DNA of 64,000 nt from Poriferisodalis sp965116245 (GTDB lineage: Bacteria > Actinomycetota > Acidimicrobiia > Acidimicrobiales > Poriferisodalaceae), in the NCBI GenBank assembly GCA_965116245.1, contig OZ220497.1, positions 1 to 64,000 of the forward strand, given 5' to 3'. Shown piece by piece: positions 13,685 to 21,883 of this stretch (positions are counted from its first letter, which is position 1; each line of letters starts with the position of its first letter). The notes beneath the pieces were generated by a model that was given only the letters and a program-made list of their open reading frames with translations, made no database searches and had not been told where the DNA came from. The position numbers and the translations under genes are program-made.

Positions 13685-16102
13685 TCATCCAGTCTTAAAT
13701 GTTCCGGCTGGCGGCATTGCCTGCTTGTAGTCATTGGCGCCCCAGCAAGAGATGGTTCCATTTGTACGGACAGCACAAGTAAAGCTAAACCCACCTGCGT
13801 AGGCGGAGATTGTCTCGCCAATGTCGACAGGCAGTGCTGCACTACCAGCATATCCGGGTGCTCCAGGTTCAGGTATCCTCAAGCCCCAGCAGTAAATCGT
13901 ATCGTTGGTACGTATAGCACACGAGTGATCTTCACCGGATGCGATGGCTCTATATGTGCCAACAGGCGACGTGATTGGCACGTCCTGCCTACTCAAGTCA
14001 GGGTTGCCTCCCCAGCACGCAAGAGTGCCATTGGTACGTATCGCGCACGTGTGTCTGAAACCCGCTGAGATATTTGTGAATGTCCCTGCAGGAGGTGATG
14101 ACCTCCAATGTGAGTTGCTTCCCCAGCAAGCGATAGTACCATTGGTACGTATAGCACACGTGTGAAAGGCTCCAGGGGCGACAGCCTTATATGTACCAGA
14201 AGGCGCATTAGACTGCCCACGGTTATTGTAGCCCCAGCATGTAATAGCGCCATTAGTGCGTATAGCACATGTGTTATTGTAGCCAGCGGCAATAGCCTTG
14301 AACTTACCTGAAGGCGGTGCCGCCTTCGACCAGTAGTTTCCGCCCCAGCATACGATCTTGCCATCTGCACGTATAGCACAAGCGTGACTGTGGCCAGCGG
14401 CTACAGCGTTGTACTTACCCGCAGGTGGATTCGTCTCCCCAAAGGCGTCTAAGCCCCAACAGCTAAGCCTACCGTCAGTCCGTATAGCGCAAGCAAAGCT
14501 GCTTCCCGCCGCAACAGTCTGATTCGCTTGTACCACGTTAGGCACCGGCGGAGTTGTTGTTGTAGTAGTAGTAGTGGATGTGGTGGTAGTTGGTGGCGTG
14601 GTCGTAGTAGTCGTTGTTGTTGTAGTCGTAGTAGTGGTTGTCGTGGTGGTAGTTGAGGGGGGCTTGGTAGATTCCTTGTTCCAACAGGTCGCGACTCCGT
14701 CATTGCCTATGCCGCAACTGTGTCTGTGGCCAACAGAGATGGTTGACCATTCTCGAGACTTGGCCGAGTCAGTCAGCTCGTAATCTCGGTCAGCCCAACA
14801 GGCCGCCGTACCGTCGGTACGCAACCCGCATGATTGCCAGAAACCGACCGACACCTGAGTGTAATCGCCGACTGGAACATCAGTTTGGCCCTTGCCGTTG
14901 TTGCCCCAACAGGTTATAGCGCCATCAACCAACAACCCACACGTATGCCGCTGACCGGCTGATACATCAGCGAAATCACCCGACGGAGCATCAGCGCGAC
15001 CGTCACGTCTGTATCCCCAGCATGTAACGGCACCAGTGTCGCGCAGCACCCCGCAAGAGTGCCGCGCACCTGCCGACACTGCACCGTAATTTCCTTGCGG
15101 AGCATCAACTTCGCCATCGCCGTTCCTACCCCAGCATGTAACCCCATGTCGGGAATCAAGAGCGCAAGTATGGTACTTGCCAGCAGAAACAGCAACAAAC
15201 CCGCTGTCGGTCGGGGCGTTCAACTGAAGATGTTGATTCCTACCCCAACAAACAATGGTCTCGGTCTCAGCCTCAACAGCACACGAGTGCTGATAGCCAG
15301 CAGACACAGACACAAACTCACCCGACGGAGCATCAGCCTCGCCATGTTTGTTTTTGCCACCCCAGCAGGCAATCGTCCCATCGGTGCGCAACCCACACGT
15401 ATGCGAGCCGCCCGCCGACACCGAAACAAACACATCACCACCATCGTCATCATCATCTTCAGGAGGCACAACTTCAGGAATTGTTGTCGTTGTAGTTGTT
15501 GTTGTAGTTGTAGTTGTTGTTGTAGTTGTTGTAGATGTAGTTGTAGTTGTAGTGGTCGTGCTAGTGGTGGTTGTTGTTGTCGTAGTGGTGGCCGGGTTGC
15601 CGCCATCGGATTCGTCAGCTTCTGCTTGACCCTGAGCCTGCGCCTGGGCTTGAGGCTGCGCCGCACTTTGGGCAAGCACTGGGTACATACTCTCACCAGG
15701 CGGCGGCGCTACACATACCTCAAAGTACATATCCCCACCCGTGTAACTGAAGTCTGTAGTCGGGTCTATTGGGAAAATTCTGCCATCAGTGCTGGTCTTG
15801 CTGCGCTTCCAGCCTCCAGCGTTGTAACAATCCAGATAAGTGGTGTAGGACGAATAGTCTACAGGCGCCAAATCAGCAGGTGGCGTGTCATCACCGCCAG
15901 CTACGGATTCCTGAGCAGAACCTGGCGATGAACTCACGAGAATCGATGCCACCATGGTCGCCGCACTCACAATCGCCCAAACCGATCGGTGGTGCCGTTG
16001 CCAGAGACGTCTACGCGCCCGAATGCCCCTGCCAGAGACATCTTTGGCTGCGTTGGACAGGCGACTGGTCATGTACTTCGCTACGTTCCATTGTTTGTAC
16101 AT
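13685..16102 (-). CDS. secreted double RCC1-like propeller protein, paralogue 4 (first in array)
   Basis: 805 residues, first of the four in transcription order. Long basic leader, signal core (WAIVSAATMVASILVSS) ending near GSAQE, conserved two-cysteine domain, a very long Thr/Ser linker, Asp run, seven repeats, a second long Thr linker broken by PP, and seven repeats. The N-linker ends in IPEVVPP rather than VVPPSGTTTT, so it diverges from the other three here. Its second propeller resembles that of paralogue 2 most closely (shared YWSKAAPPSG and NNRGQSNAPSG blades). GGAGGG lies about nine bases before the ATG. Function unknown. Confidence 0.85.
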   Translation of the reverse strand: MYKQWNVAKYMTSRLSNAAKDVSGRGIRARRRLWQRHHRSVWAIVSAATMVASILVSSSPGSAQESVAGGDDTPPADLAPVDYSSYTTYLDCYNAGGWKRSKTSTDGRIFPIDPTTDFSYTGGDMYFEVCVAPPPGESMYPVLAQSAAQPQAQAQAQGQAEADESDGGNPATTTTTTTTTSTTTTTTTTSTTTTTTTTTTTTTTTTTIPEVVPPEDDDDDGGDVFVSVSAGGSHTCGLRTDGTIACWGGKNKHGEADAPSGEFVSVSAGYQHSCAVEAETETIVCWGRNQHLQLNAPTDSGFVAVSAGKYHTCALDSRHGVTCWGRNGDGEVDAPQGNYGAVSAGARHSCGVLRDTGAVTCWGYRRDGRADAPSGDFADVSAGQRHTCGLLVDGAITCWGNNGKGQTDVPVGDYTQVSVGFWQSCGLRTDGTAACWADRDYELTDSAKSREWSTISVGHRHSCGIGNDGVATCWNKESTKPPSTTTTTTTTTTTTTTTTTTTPPTTTTSTTTTTTTTPPVPNVVQANQTVAAGSSFACAIRTDGRLSCWGLDAFGETNPPAGKYNAVAAGHSHACAIRADGKIVCWGGNYWSKAAPPSGKFKAIAAGYNNTCAIRTNGAITCWGYNNRGQSNAPSGTYKAVAPGAFHTCAIRTNGTIACWGSNSHWRSSPPAGTFTNISAGFRHTCAIRTNGTLACWGGNPDLSRQDVPITSPVGTYRAIASGEDHSCAIRTNDTIYCWGLRIPEPGAPGYAGSAALPVDIGETISAYAGGFSFTCAVRTNGTISCWGANDYKQAMPPAGTFKTG
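14552..14655. repeat. Thr-codon tract, paralogue 4 middle linker
   Basis: Long run of GTN triplets (Thr codons on the minus strand) with one PPTTTTS interruption; the longest middle linker of the family. Confidence 0.85.
15482..15592. repeat. Thr-codon tract, paralogue 4 N-linker
   Basis: About 37 Thr/Ser codons, the longest N-linker of the family, rich in GTTGTA/GTTGTT triplets on the plus strand. Confidence 0.85.
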
Positions 16103-16160
16103 TTGTTCTCACCCTCCATACATTCCGGTTTGGTTCTGGGCAGACCGAACGCGATCGGGA
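16103..16160 (-). promoter_or_regulatory. leader with hairpin upstream of paralogue 4
   Basis: On the minus strand this leader has GTTC/GAAC and TTCGGT/ACCGGAA inverted repeats (plus strand about 16120-16150) and a GGAGGG ribosome-binding site. It lacks the GGGCYATA box of the other three, so the main array promoter may lie further up, in 16160-16225. Confidence 0.4.
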
Positions 16161-16225
16161 AACTAGCACACGCGGAGTGGGGTCAAGTACCCTCCGACGT
16201 GTAGGTGAACTCGGGCGAACAGTCT

Positions 16226-17038
16226 CTAGGCGAAAGCCCTAGTGGCTATGCGGGCCACGGCGGTGGGTTGGTCAAAATCGGCCTGGTGACCGGCATCGTC
16301 TAGCAAGTGCGTGCCCACCACGTGCGGTAGTGCCTCAGCCCAACGCGCCATGTATGAGGCTGGAATGATCCGATCCTTGGCGCCGTGTATCAGCGTGACC
16401 CGATTGGCAATCCGATGCAAACGGTCCGCAATCCCCCACTCCGGAAGCGGCCAGATGAGCTGTGCGGCTGCGGTACGCGTGAGATAGCGATGTACACCGT
16501 GCTCTACAACGATGTCGGCAGGCAGGTCAGTCGGATCGTCAAAGAACGTCGCTGTAGCGTCAGCGTCTTCGGTCAACATCGCTCTTTGCACGCTCAACGT
16601 GGTGCCAAACGGGTCCGCCACCGGTTCGCTATCGTCCCAGAGGCCAAATGGGGCCACGAGCACCATGTCACCGAACGCTTCAGGGCGCACCGCAGCTAAC
16701 TCCAACGCCAGCATCGCTCCCACGCTGGAAGCCACCAGCGGCGCTCCCGCAAGCCCAGCCAAATCGACGACTTCGCTCGTGGCAACTACCCAGTCGTACA
16801 ACGTTCGCAGACCTTCAGGTTCGCTTGAGCCGGTGAAACCCGGCAGGCTCGGAGCAACCACACGGTGGCCCGTGGCTGCCAATTCGTTCAATACTGGGTG
16901 TGCTCCAGGGTTGCCGAGCATCCCGTGCAGATAACCCACGGTTGCACCCTCGCCGAACTCAACTATGCCGATGTGCCCTTCTCTAAATGGCAGAGTGGCC
17001 GGTGCGAAGCCGCCAGCCAGAGATGCATCTGTGCTCAT
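16226..17038 (-). CDS. alpha/beta hydrolase
   Basis: 270-residue alpha/beta-hydrolase-fold enzyme. Visible landmarks: oxyanion HGMLGNPGAH (38-47), nucleophile Ser105 in ASSVGA (Ala replaces the first Gly of GxSxG), acid Asp in HGAKDRIIP, and base His in DAGHQADF. It is the third gene of a minus-strand run after an HpaB-like hydroxylase and an LLM enzyme. That context fits hydrolysis of a ring-cleavage product or ester intermediate, but no specific substrate is shown. The ATG start lies inside the first unit of a 14-bp tandem repeat, each unit of which offers an ATGA start/stop overlap. Confidence 0.88.
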   Translation of the reverse strand: MSTDASLAGGFAPATLPFREGHIGIVEFGEGATVGYLHGMLGNPGAHPVLNELAATGHRVVAPSLPGFTGSSEPEGLRTLYDWVVATSEVVDLAGLAGAPLVASSVGAMLALELAAVRPEAFGDMVLVAPFGLWDDSEPVADPFGTTLSVQRAMLTEDADATATFFDDPTDLPADIVVEHGVHRYLTRTAAAQLIWPLPEWGIADRLHRIANRVTLIHGAKDRIIPASYMARWAEALPHVVGTHLLDDAGHQADFDQPTAVARIATRAFA

Positions 17039-17089
17039 TGGGCTGGCCTCATTGGGCAGGTCTCATTGGGCTGGCCTCATTGGGCAGAG
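17034..17089. repeat. 14-bp tandem repeat (4 copies) spanning a stop and a start codon
   Basis: Four 14-mers begin with CTCATTGGGC. On the minus strand each contains CCCAATGAG. The stop codon of the upstream LLM gene (17077-17079) lies in the last unit and the hydrolase ATG (17036-17038) in the first, so the repeats fill the junction of two genes. Confidence 0.9.
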
Positions 17090-18372
17090 CTTCCGAGCGG
17101 CAAGAGTTGGTGGTCGGCCTTCGGCCACCAGTGGTCTTCGTATTCGTCCTCAAACAGGTTCGCCACCTCTGGCATCACCTTTGTGGCGTACATTTCTGTG
17201 TTCATCTTCACCAGATCTGGATCCATATTGCCGAAGTGGCTGAACACCATTAGGTGGCCGACGTTCATAGTGGTGGCCAGCTCGTGAACCTGTTCAGTTA
17301 CCTGGGTGGGATTACCCAAAATGATGTAACCCTTTTCCACCATCGCTTCGAAGGTAAGCTTCTTCGAGCCGTAGAAAGGCCGGTCGGCGCCCGCTTTGGC
17401 TTGTTCGGCGGCGTTGGCTTCCCGTCGGGCGGTGGCTTCCCGTGCGGCGCGCTCAACCATGCCCTCAACTCCAGCTCGCACCGTGTTGGGTGTCTTGTAG
17501 CCCGGCGGATCGGCGTAACCCGCGTAAACGTGCAAACAGGTGTTGAAGAAGTACTCGGCTGGCTCGCGGTACAGGTCCCAAGCCTCGGCTTCGGTATCCG
17601 CCACTGCTATGAACTGCGCAAAGCCACCTTGGAAAGGGTTGGTTTCCTTGCCTAGTTCCTGGACTTTTTTCCAGAAACCCTGCATGGTGCGCAACCCTGC
17701 CTTGTAGCCGAAGTAGCTCAAGTAGCAGTACACCAAGTCCTCCGCAGCACACCAGTCCCAAGTGTCCACTGAGCCGCCGCCCGGAATCCAGATAGGCGGG
17801 TGGGGCTGTTGCACCGGCCGCGGCCAGACATTGACGTAACGCAGCTTGTTGTAGTTGCCGTTGAAGCTGAAAACCTCGTCGCTGATCCAAGCGCGCCGAA
17901 TGAGGTCCACGCCCTCGTGGTAGCGCTCACGCAGAGTGGCCGGGTTCTGCCCGTAGGCGTAGATGGTGTCCATCGGCGAGCCGACTGGAAACCCGGCGAT
18001 CATGCGCCCGCCGGTGATTCCGTCGAGCATGGCTATCTCTTCAGCCACCCGCAGAGGCGGGTTGTAAAGCGCCACGGAGTCGCCCAGCACAACGATGTTG
18101 GTGTCCGGGCAGTTGCGTGACAGTGCCGCCGCGATGATGTTGGGGCTGGGCATAAGCCCGTAGCCATTGGAGTGGTGCTCGTTGATGCCCACAGCGTCAA
18201 ACCCGCACGTCGCCGCGAACTCAAGCTGATCTAGGTAAGCGTTGTAGGTTCGGTGACCGACCTCGGGGTCGTAGAGCTTGGGGTCAATGTCAACCCACAC
18301 CGAGCGGTGTTTCTCGGGGAAATCCGTAGGCAGCTCCGGGTAAGGCATCAAGTGGAAAAAGATGGACTTCAC
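17077..18372 (-). CDS. LLM class flavin-dependent oxidoreductase
   Basis: 431-residue luciferase-like monooxygenase using FMNH2 or F420H2. Seen: N-terminal strand SIFFHLMPYPELP, the AVGINEHHSNGYG active-site strand, DGITGGRMIAGFPVG, and RERYHEGVDLIRRAW, all typical of this family. The GTG at 18372 is chosen because GAGGAG lies eight bases before it and translation then starts at the first beta-strand; extension to 18414 adds a non-conserved tail. It lies 42 bases after the HpaB-like hydroxylase and 38 bases before the hydrolase on the same strand, suggesting joint action on an aromatic or heterocyclic substrate. Confidence 0.9.
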   Translation of the reverse strand: MKSIFFHLMPYPELPTDFPEKHRSVWVDIDPKLYDPEVGHRTYNAYLDQLEFAATCGFDAVGINEHHSNGYGLMPSPNIIAAALSRNCPDTNIVVLGDSVALYNPPLRVAEEIAMLDGITGGRMIAGFPVGSPMDTIYAYGQNPATLRERYHEGVDLIRRAWISDEVFSFNGNYNKLRYVNVWPRPVQQPHPPIWIPGGGSVDTWDWCAAEDLVYCYLSYFGYKAGLRTMQGFWKKVQELGKETNPFQGGFAQFIAVADTEAEAWDLYREPAEYFFNTCLHVYAGYADPPGYKTPNTVRAGVEGMVERAAREATARREANAAEQAKAGADRPFYGSKKLTFEAMVEKGYIILGNPTQVTEQVHELATTMNVGHLMVFSHFGNMDPDLVKMNTEMYATKVMPEVANLFEDEYEDHWWPKADHQLLPLGSSAQ

Positions 18373-18414
18373 TAGGCGTTCTCCTCGTAATCGTTGTCTC
18401 GCTGACGATGCCAA

Positions 18415-19995
18415 TCACTGCCAGTCGCGACCCACCACGGACACGTCGTCGGGGTTGAAGAAGCCCGGGATCGTCCACCCGTCAAGGTCGTATTCGGCCA
18501 TGCATTGCTCGGCAAAGCCCTCCAGCGCCTGGGTCATGGAACCCACGCCAGGAATCTCGAGATCTGCCACATGCAGATTCTCATAGCGGATCTGCTCGTT
18601 GTTGCCAGCGTAGTTTCTCTCGTACAGCTCGTGCCGGCCGCCGAACTCGCTGCCCATGGCGTCCCACAGGAGCTTCATGATCTTCATACGCTCAAGGGCT
18701 GGGATACCGTTCGAGCCTCGTACATATCGTTCAAGGTATGGGCGAATCTCGTCGGACTTGAAGTCGGCCGCGTTGGAGTTCACGTAGATCAATCCGGAAC
18801 CAACCACCGACTCCACGATATCTTTGATACGCGGATACAGCACCGGAGTGAAGGTGCGGTAGGCCATGCCGTAGAGAATCGACGGCTGCACGGCACCGTT
18901 CTCCCACGGATCGGGGCTTTTGGCCATCGCATCGCTTAAGCCCCACATCAGATTCCGGATGGCAATCACCTCGCCCAAGTTGGCCTGCACACCTCGAAAG
19001 TCACGTGTACCGGTCGCCCGCAGGGCCTTAGACAGCAAGCCAGCGATGAAGTCCAACTTCACGCACAAGCGAGCCAGCCCGTGGAACGTAAACCTGGGGA
19101 TGAAGCCGGAGGCCGGGAAGAAGTTGTTGGCGTTGTCAAGGTCGCCGTAGAGAAACACGTTCTCCCACGGAATCAGCACCTCGTCAAAAACTAGGATTGA
19201 GTCGTTCTCGTCAAGTCGGCTCGACAGCGGGTAGTCGAAGACGCTGCCCGTTGCGGCAGCTTGCAGCTCATAGGAATTGCGGCAAATGAGCTTGACGCCT
19301 TCAACGTTCATCGGTGTCGTACAGACAATGGCGTAGGCCGGGTCCTGCAACGGAATTGGACCGAAATGAGCGATGAAGTTGTAGTGCGTCAACGCCGAAC
19401 CTGTCGCGACGACCTTCGCTCCTGACACGACCAGACCGTTGTCGGTTTCCCGCTCGACGTGCATGCACACGTCGGCGGCCTGATCGGCTCCTAAGTGGCG
19501 ATCAACAGGCGGATGCACTATGGCATGGTTCCAGTACGACACTTCCTCTTGGCTACGCCGATACCAGTACTGGGCGTTGTCGTGGTAGTCGCCGTAGAAC
19601 TCCGGAAACGCGCCCAGGGTCCCCAAGAACGAGGCCTTGTAGTCGGGGCTGCGGCCCATCCACCCGTAGGTCAAGCGCTGCCAAGCCGCTATTGCGTCCC
19701 GTGCACCCACCAAGTCATCGGCGCTGTGGGGCACGCGAAAGAACTTGTGGGTCTTGCCACCCGAGCCGGTGTCGGTTTCGCACATCAACACGTCTTGCTG
19801 GGCGGGGTCGTGAAGTGCATCATAAAGGCGAGCGATAGATCGCACGCTGTTGCGGAACGCGGGATGCGTCGTGACGTCTCGCACTTTTTCGCCCTGGAAG
19901 TACACCGTGCGCCCGTCACGCAAGCTCTCGATGTACTCCTCGCCGTTCATCGGCGTCCATGTCTGCGTTGAATCGTTCGTGACAGCGTCACTCAT
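18415..19995 (-). CDS. 4-hydroxyphenylacetate 3-hydroxylase family oxygenase (HpaB-like)
   Basis: 526-residue flavin-dependent phenol hydroxylase, larger component of a two-component system needing a separate flavin reductase. Family features include the N-terminal NGEEYIESLRDGRTVYFQGEKV region, the long acyl-CoA-dehydrogenase-like helical core, FDEVLIPWENVFLY and the C-terminal GSEFGGRHELYERNYAGNN. The start has GGGAGG upstream. No flavin reductase lies next to it; the LLM protein downstream is a monooxygenase-type partner. With the VOC protein upstream and alpha/beta hydrolase downstream, a hydroxylation, ring cleavage and hydrolysis series is the simplest reading (inference). A near-perfect palindrome lies 44 bases upstream of the start. 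Confidence 0.9.
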   Translation of the reverse strand: MSDAVTNDSTQTWTPMNGEEYIESLRDGRTVYFQGEKVRDVTTHPAFRNSVRSIARLYDALHDPAQQDVLMCETDTGSGGKTHKFFRVPHSADDLVGARDAIAAWQRLTYGWMGRSPDYKASFLGTLGAFPEFYGDYHDNAQYWYRRSQEEVSYWNHAIVHPPVDRHLGADQAADVCMHVERETDNGLVVSGAKVVATGSALTHYNFIAHFGPIPLQDPAYAIVCTTPMNVEGVKLICRNSYELQAAATGSVFDYPLSSRLDENDSILVFDEVLIPWENVFLYGDLDNANNFFPASGFIPRFTFHGLARLCVKLDFIAGLLSKALRATGTRDFRGVQANLGEVIAIRNLMWGLSDAMAKSPDPWENGAVQPSILYGMAYRTFTPVLYPRIKDIVESVVGSGLIYVNSNAADFKSDEIRPYLERYVRGSNGIPALERMKIMKLLWDAMGSEFGGRHELYERNYAGNNEQIRYENLHVADLEIPGVGSMTQALEGFAEQCMAEYDLDGWTIPGFFNPDDVSVVGRDWQ

Positions 19996-20038
19996 GAGTG
20001 TGGCCTCCCCCCTGGATTTGGCCCCCAGTCTGACCTAT

Positions 20039-20059
20039 CTGTCGACAACTTGTAGACAG
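20039..20059. promoter_or_regulatory. 21-bp near-perfect palindrome upstream of the hydroxylase operon
   Basis: CTGTCGACAACTTGTAGACAG has arms that match except at two symmetric pairs, the usual look of a TetR/MarR-type operator. It lies in the 166-base gap upstream of the HpaB-like gene. A stem CCGACTG/CAGTCGG (20065-20071 with 20081-20087) follows. Confidence 0.5.
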
Positions 20060-20161
20060 CCCTGCCGACTGTTGGGGCAGCAGTCGGTGACACTAACGCA
20101 GCCGTCGGTGCTGTACTGAACGCGCTAAAGCCAGCGCGGCAAGTTTAAGGCGCGTGGACGA

Positions 20162-21130
20162 TCAGGGAATGAGCAGAACTTTGCCGGTAGTCGCACGGCC
20201 CTGCAGCGCCTCATGTGCCGCTCGTGCGTCTTGCAACGGAAATCGGGCACCGATGCGAACGTCCAGCTTGCCCTCGGCTACCCATCCGAACAGATCGTCG
20301 GCGCGGCTTACGAGTTCCTCACGGGTCGCGGTGTAGTCAGCCATAGTCGGCCGCGTCAGGAATAGCGAACCGCCCCTTGCAAGTCGAAGCGGCGCCAGCG
20401 GCGGCACTGGACCGGAGGCATTGCCGAACGTCGCCATCATTCCTCGCGGCCGCAGCACCTCCAGACCTCGTTCAAATGTGTCGGCGCCGACACCGTCATA
20501 GATCACATCTAGCGGTCGCGGACCTGCAATCCGTTCCACTGCATCACCGAAATCCTCGGTGCGGTAGTTGATGACGTGATCAGCTCCGGCTGCGGCGGCC
20601 AACTCGGCCTTCTCGGCTGTGCCGACTGTGGTGAACACCTCCGCACCGCGCATCTTTGCGATCTGGACAAGCAGCAGCCCCGTACCGCCTGCACCGGCGT
20701 GGATGAGGCAGCGATGTCCTGGTGCGAGTGGAAACGTGGAGCACGCCAGAAAGTGCGCTGTCATCCCCTGCAGAATTGTTGCAGCGCCAAGCTCACTGCT
20801 TAGGCCGTCGGGCAGTCGGACCGCGACTCGGGCGGGCACCTGCGCCTGCTTGGCATATGAGCCGAGGCTTGACGCCCACGCCACCTTGTCGCCGATGACG
20901 AAGCCTTCAACGTCGTCGCCTACTGCGCTGACTACGCCCGCGCCTTCGACACCTGCGATGAAAGGCAACGGCAGCTCATAGAGGCCGCTGCGGTGGTAGG
21001 TGTCGATGTAGTTGACGCCTGCTGCTTGGACATCAACGATCAGTGTCCCCGGCGCTAGGTCCGGGTCGTTGACCTCGGTCCACACGAGAGCCTCAGGCCC
21101 ACCCGGCTCAGTTACCTGTATTGCGTGCAT
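20162..21130 (-). CDS. NADPH:quinone oxidoreductase (MDR family)
   Basis: 322-residue zinc-independent medium-chain dehydrogenase/reductase of the quinone reductase type. Seen: AAGVNYIDTYHRSGLY (quinone-reductase signature), GVEGAGVVSAVG, the NADPH-binding HAGAGGTGLLLVQIAK, and YDGVGADTFE. The catalytic zinc cysteines of alcohol dehydrogenases are absent. It starts 12 bases after the VOC gene stop on the same strand and so is probably co-transcribed with it. Reduction of a quinone by-product of the hydroxylase pathway is a reasonable role, not proven by sequence. Confidence 0.92.
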   Translation of the reverse strand: MHAIQVTEPGGPEALVWTEVNDPDLAPGTLIVDVQAAGVNYIDTYHRSGLYELPLPFIAGVEGAGVVSAVGDDVEGFVIGDKVAWASSLGSYAKQAQVPARVAVRLPDGLSSELGAATILQGMTAHFLACSTFPLAPGHRCLIHAGAGGTGLLLVQIAKMRGAEVFTTVGTAEKAELAAAAGADHVINYRTEDFGDAVERIAGPRPLDVIYDGVGADTFERGLEVLRPRGMMATFGNASGPVPPLAPLRLARGGSLFLTRPTMADYTATREELVSRADDLFGWVAEGKLDVRIGARFPLQDARAAHEALQGRATTGKVLLIP

Positions 21131-21142
21131 GGCCGACGCGAC

Positions 21143-21715
21143 TCAGGCCGGTGCGAAGTTTGTCTCGTAGTTGGTGTCGTCCACCAGCAGGTCTTCTTCG
21201 GGAAGAGTCACTGCGTAGTTGAGCGCTCCGTTGATGTCGTGCTCCCATACCTCGGCGGGCAGCTCGTAGAGCACCTCAACCCCATATCCGTTGGGATCGT
21301 TGATGTACACGCTGTGAGTCATTCCATGATTCACGCGCGAGTTCATGTTGACACCGTTGTCCTTCAGGTACTGCACCTGCTCCAGCCAGGACTCGCGGTC
21401 TGGGTAGGTGATGGCGATGTGGTTCACCGCGCACACGCTGTCGAACATGTCCCACTTCTCAGGTGGCTTGGGCATGTTGGGCAACTCCACCAGAGCGATG
21501 TCGTGGTGGTTCACGTCGTCAACCACGCCGCTGTAGAACTGCATCTTCACTGGCGGCACTTTGTACTTATCGGAATCCAACGCTCCCACTTGCTGGAAGC
21601 CAAGCAAGTCGCACCAGAAGTGATGCGACTCTTCCATGTCACGGACGTTCAAGACGAGGTGATTGACACCTCGTGGCGTGACTGGAGTGGTGCGCTTTTT
21701 GACGGTCTGGCTCAT
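21143..21715 (-). CDS. VOC family protein, probable extradiol-type dioxygenase
   Basis: 190-residue vicinal-oxygen-chelate protein with two beta-alpha-beta-beta-beta modules. Candidate metal ligands are His19 in GVNHLVLNV, His99 in AVNHIAIT and Glu147 in GYGVEVLYE. The DPNGYGVEV motif is typical of catechol dioxygenases and glyoxalase-like proteins. The start at 21715 is preferred because AAGGGGGAAC lies just upstream. It sits with a quinone reductase and near an HpaB-like hydroxylase, so cleavage of a catechol made by the latter is likely, but single-unit VOC proteins also include other activities. Confidence 0.85.
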   Translation of the reverse strand: MSQTVKKRTTPVTPRGVNHLVLNVRDMEESHHFWCDLLGFQQVGALDSDKYKVPPVKMQFYSGVVDDVNHHDIALVELPNMPKPPEKWDMFDSVCAVNHIAITYPDRESWLEQVQYLKDNGVNMNSRVNHGMTHSVYINDPNGYGVEVLYELPAEVWEHDINGALNYAVTLPEEDLLVDDTNYETNFAPA

Positions 21716-21883
21716 GTGGTTCCCCCTTCGGACCCCGACAGCCGCTACACCAGCCATGAGGGCATCGCCCGCAACTTCAGCGGTTGACTGCTCCGCTGGC
21801 TGCTGAAGCAGCAGCCGATAGCTGTGGTTCAGCCTAGTCAGGTGCCAACCAGTGCGCCAGCGCGCAGGTCCCTTTGCGAGGCC

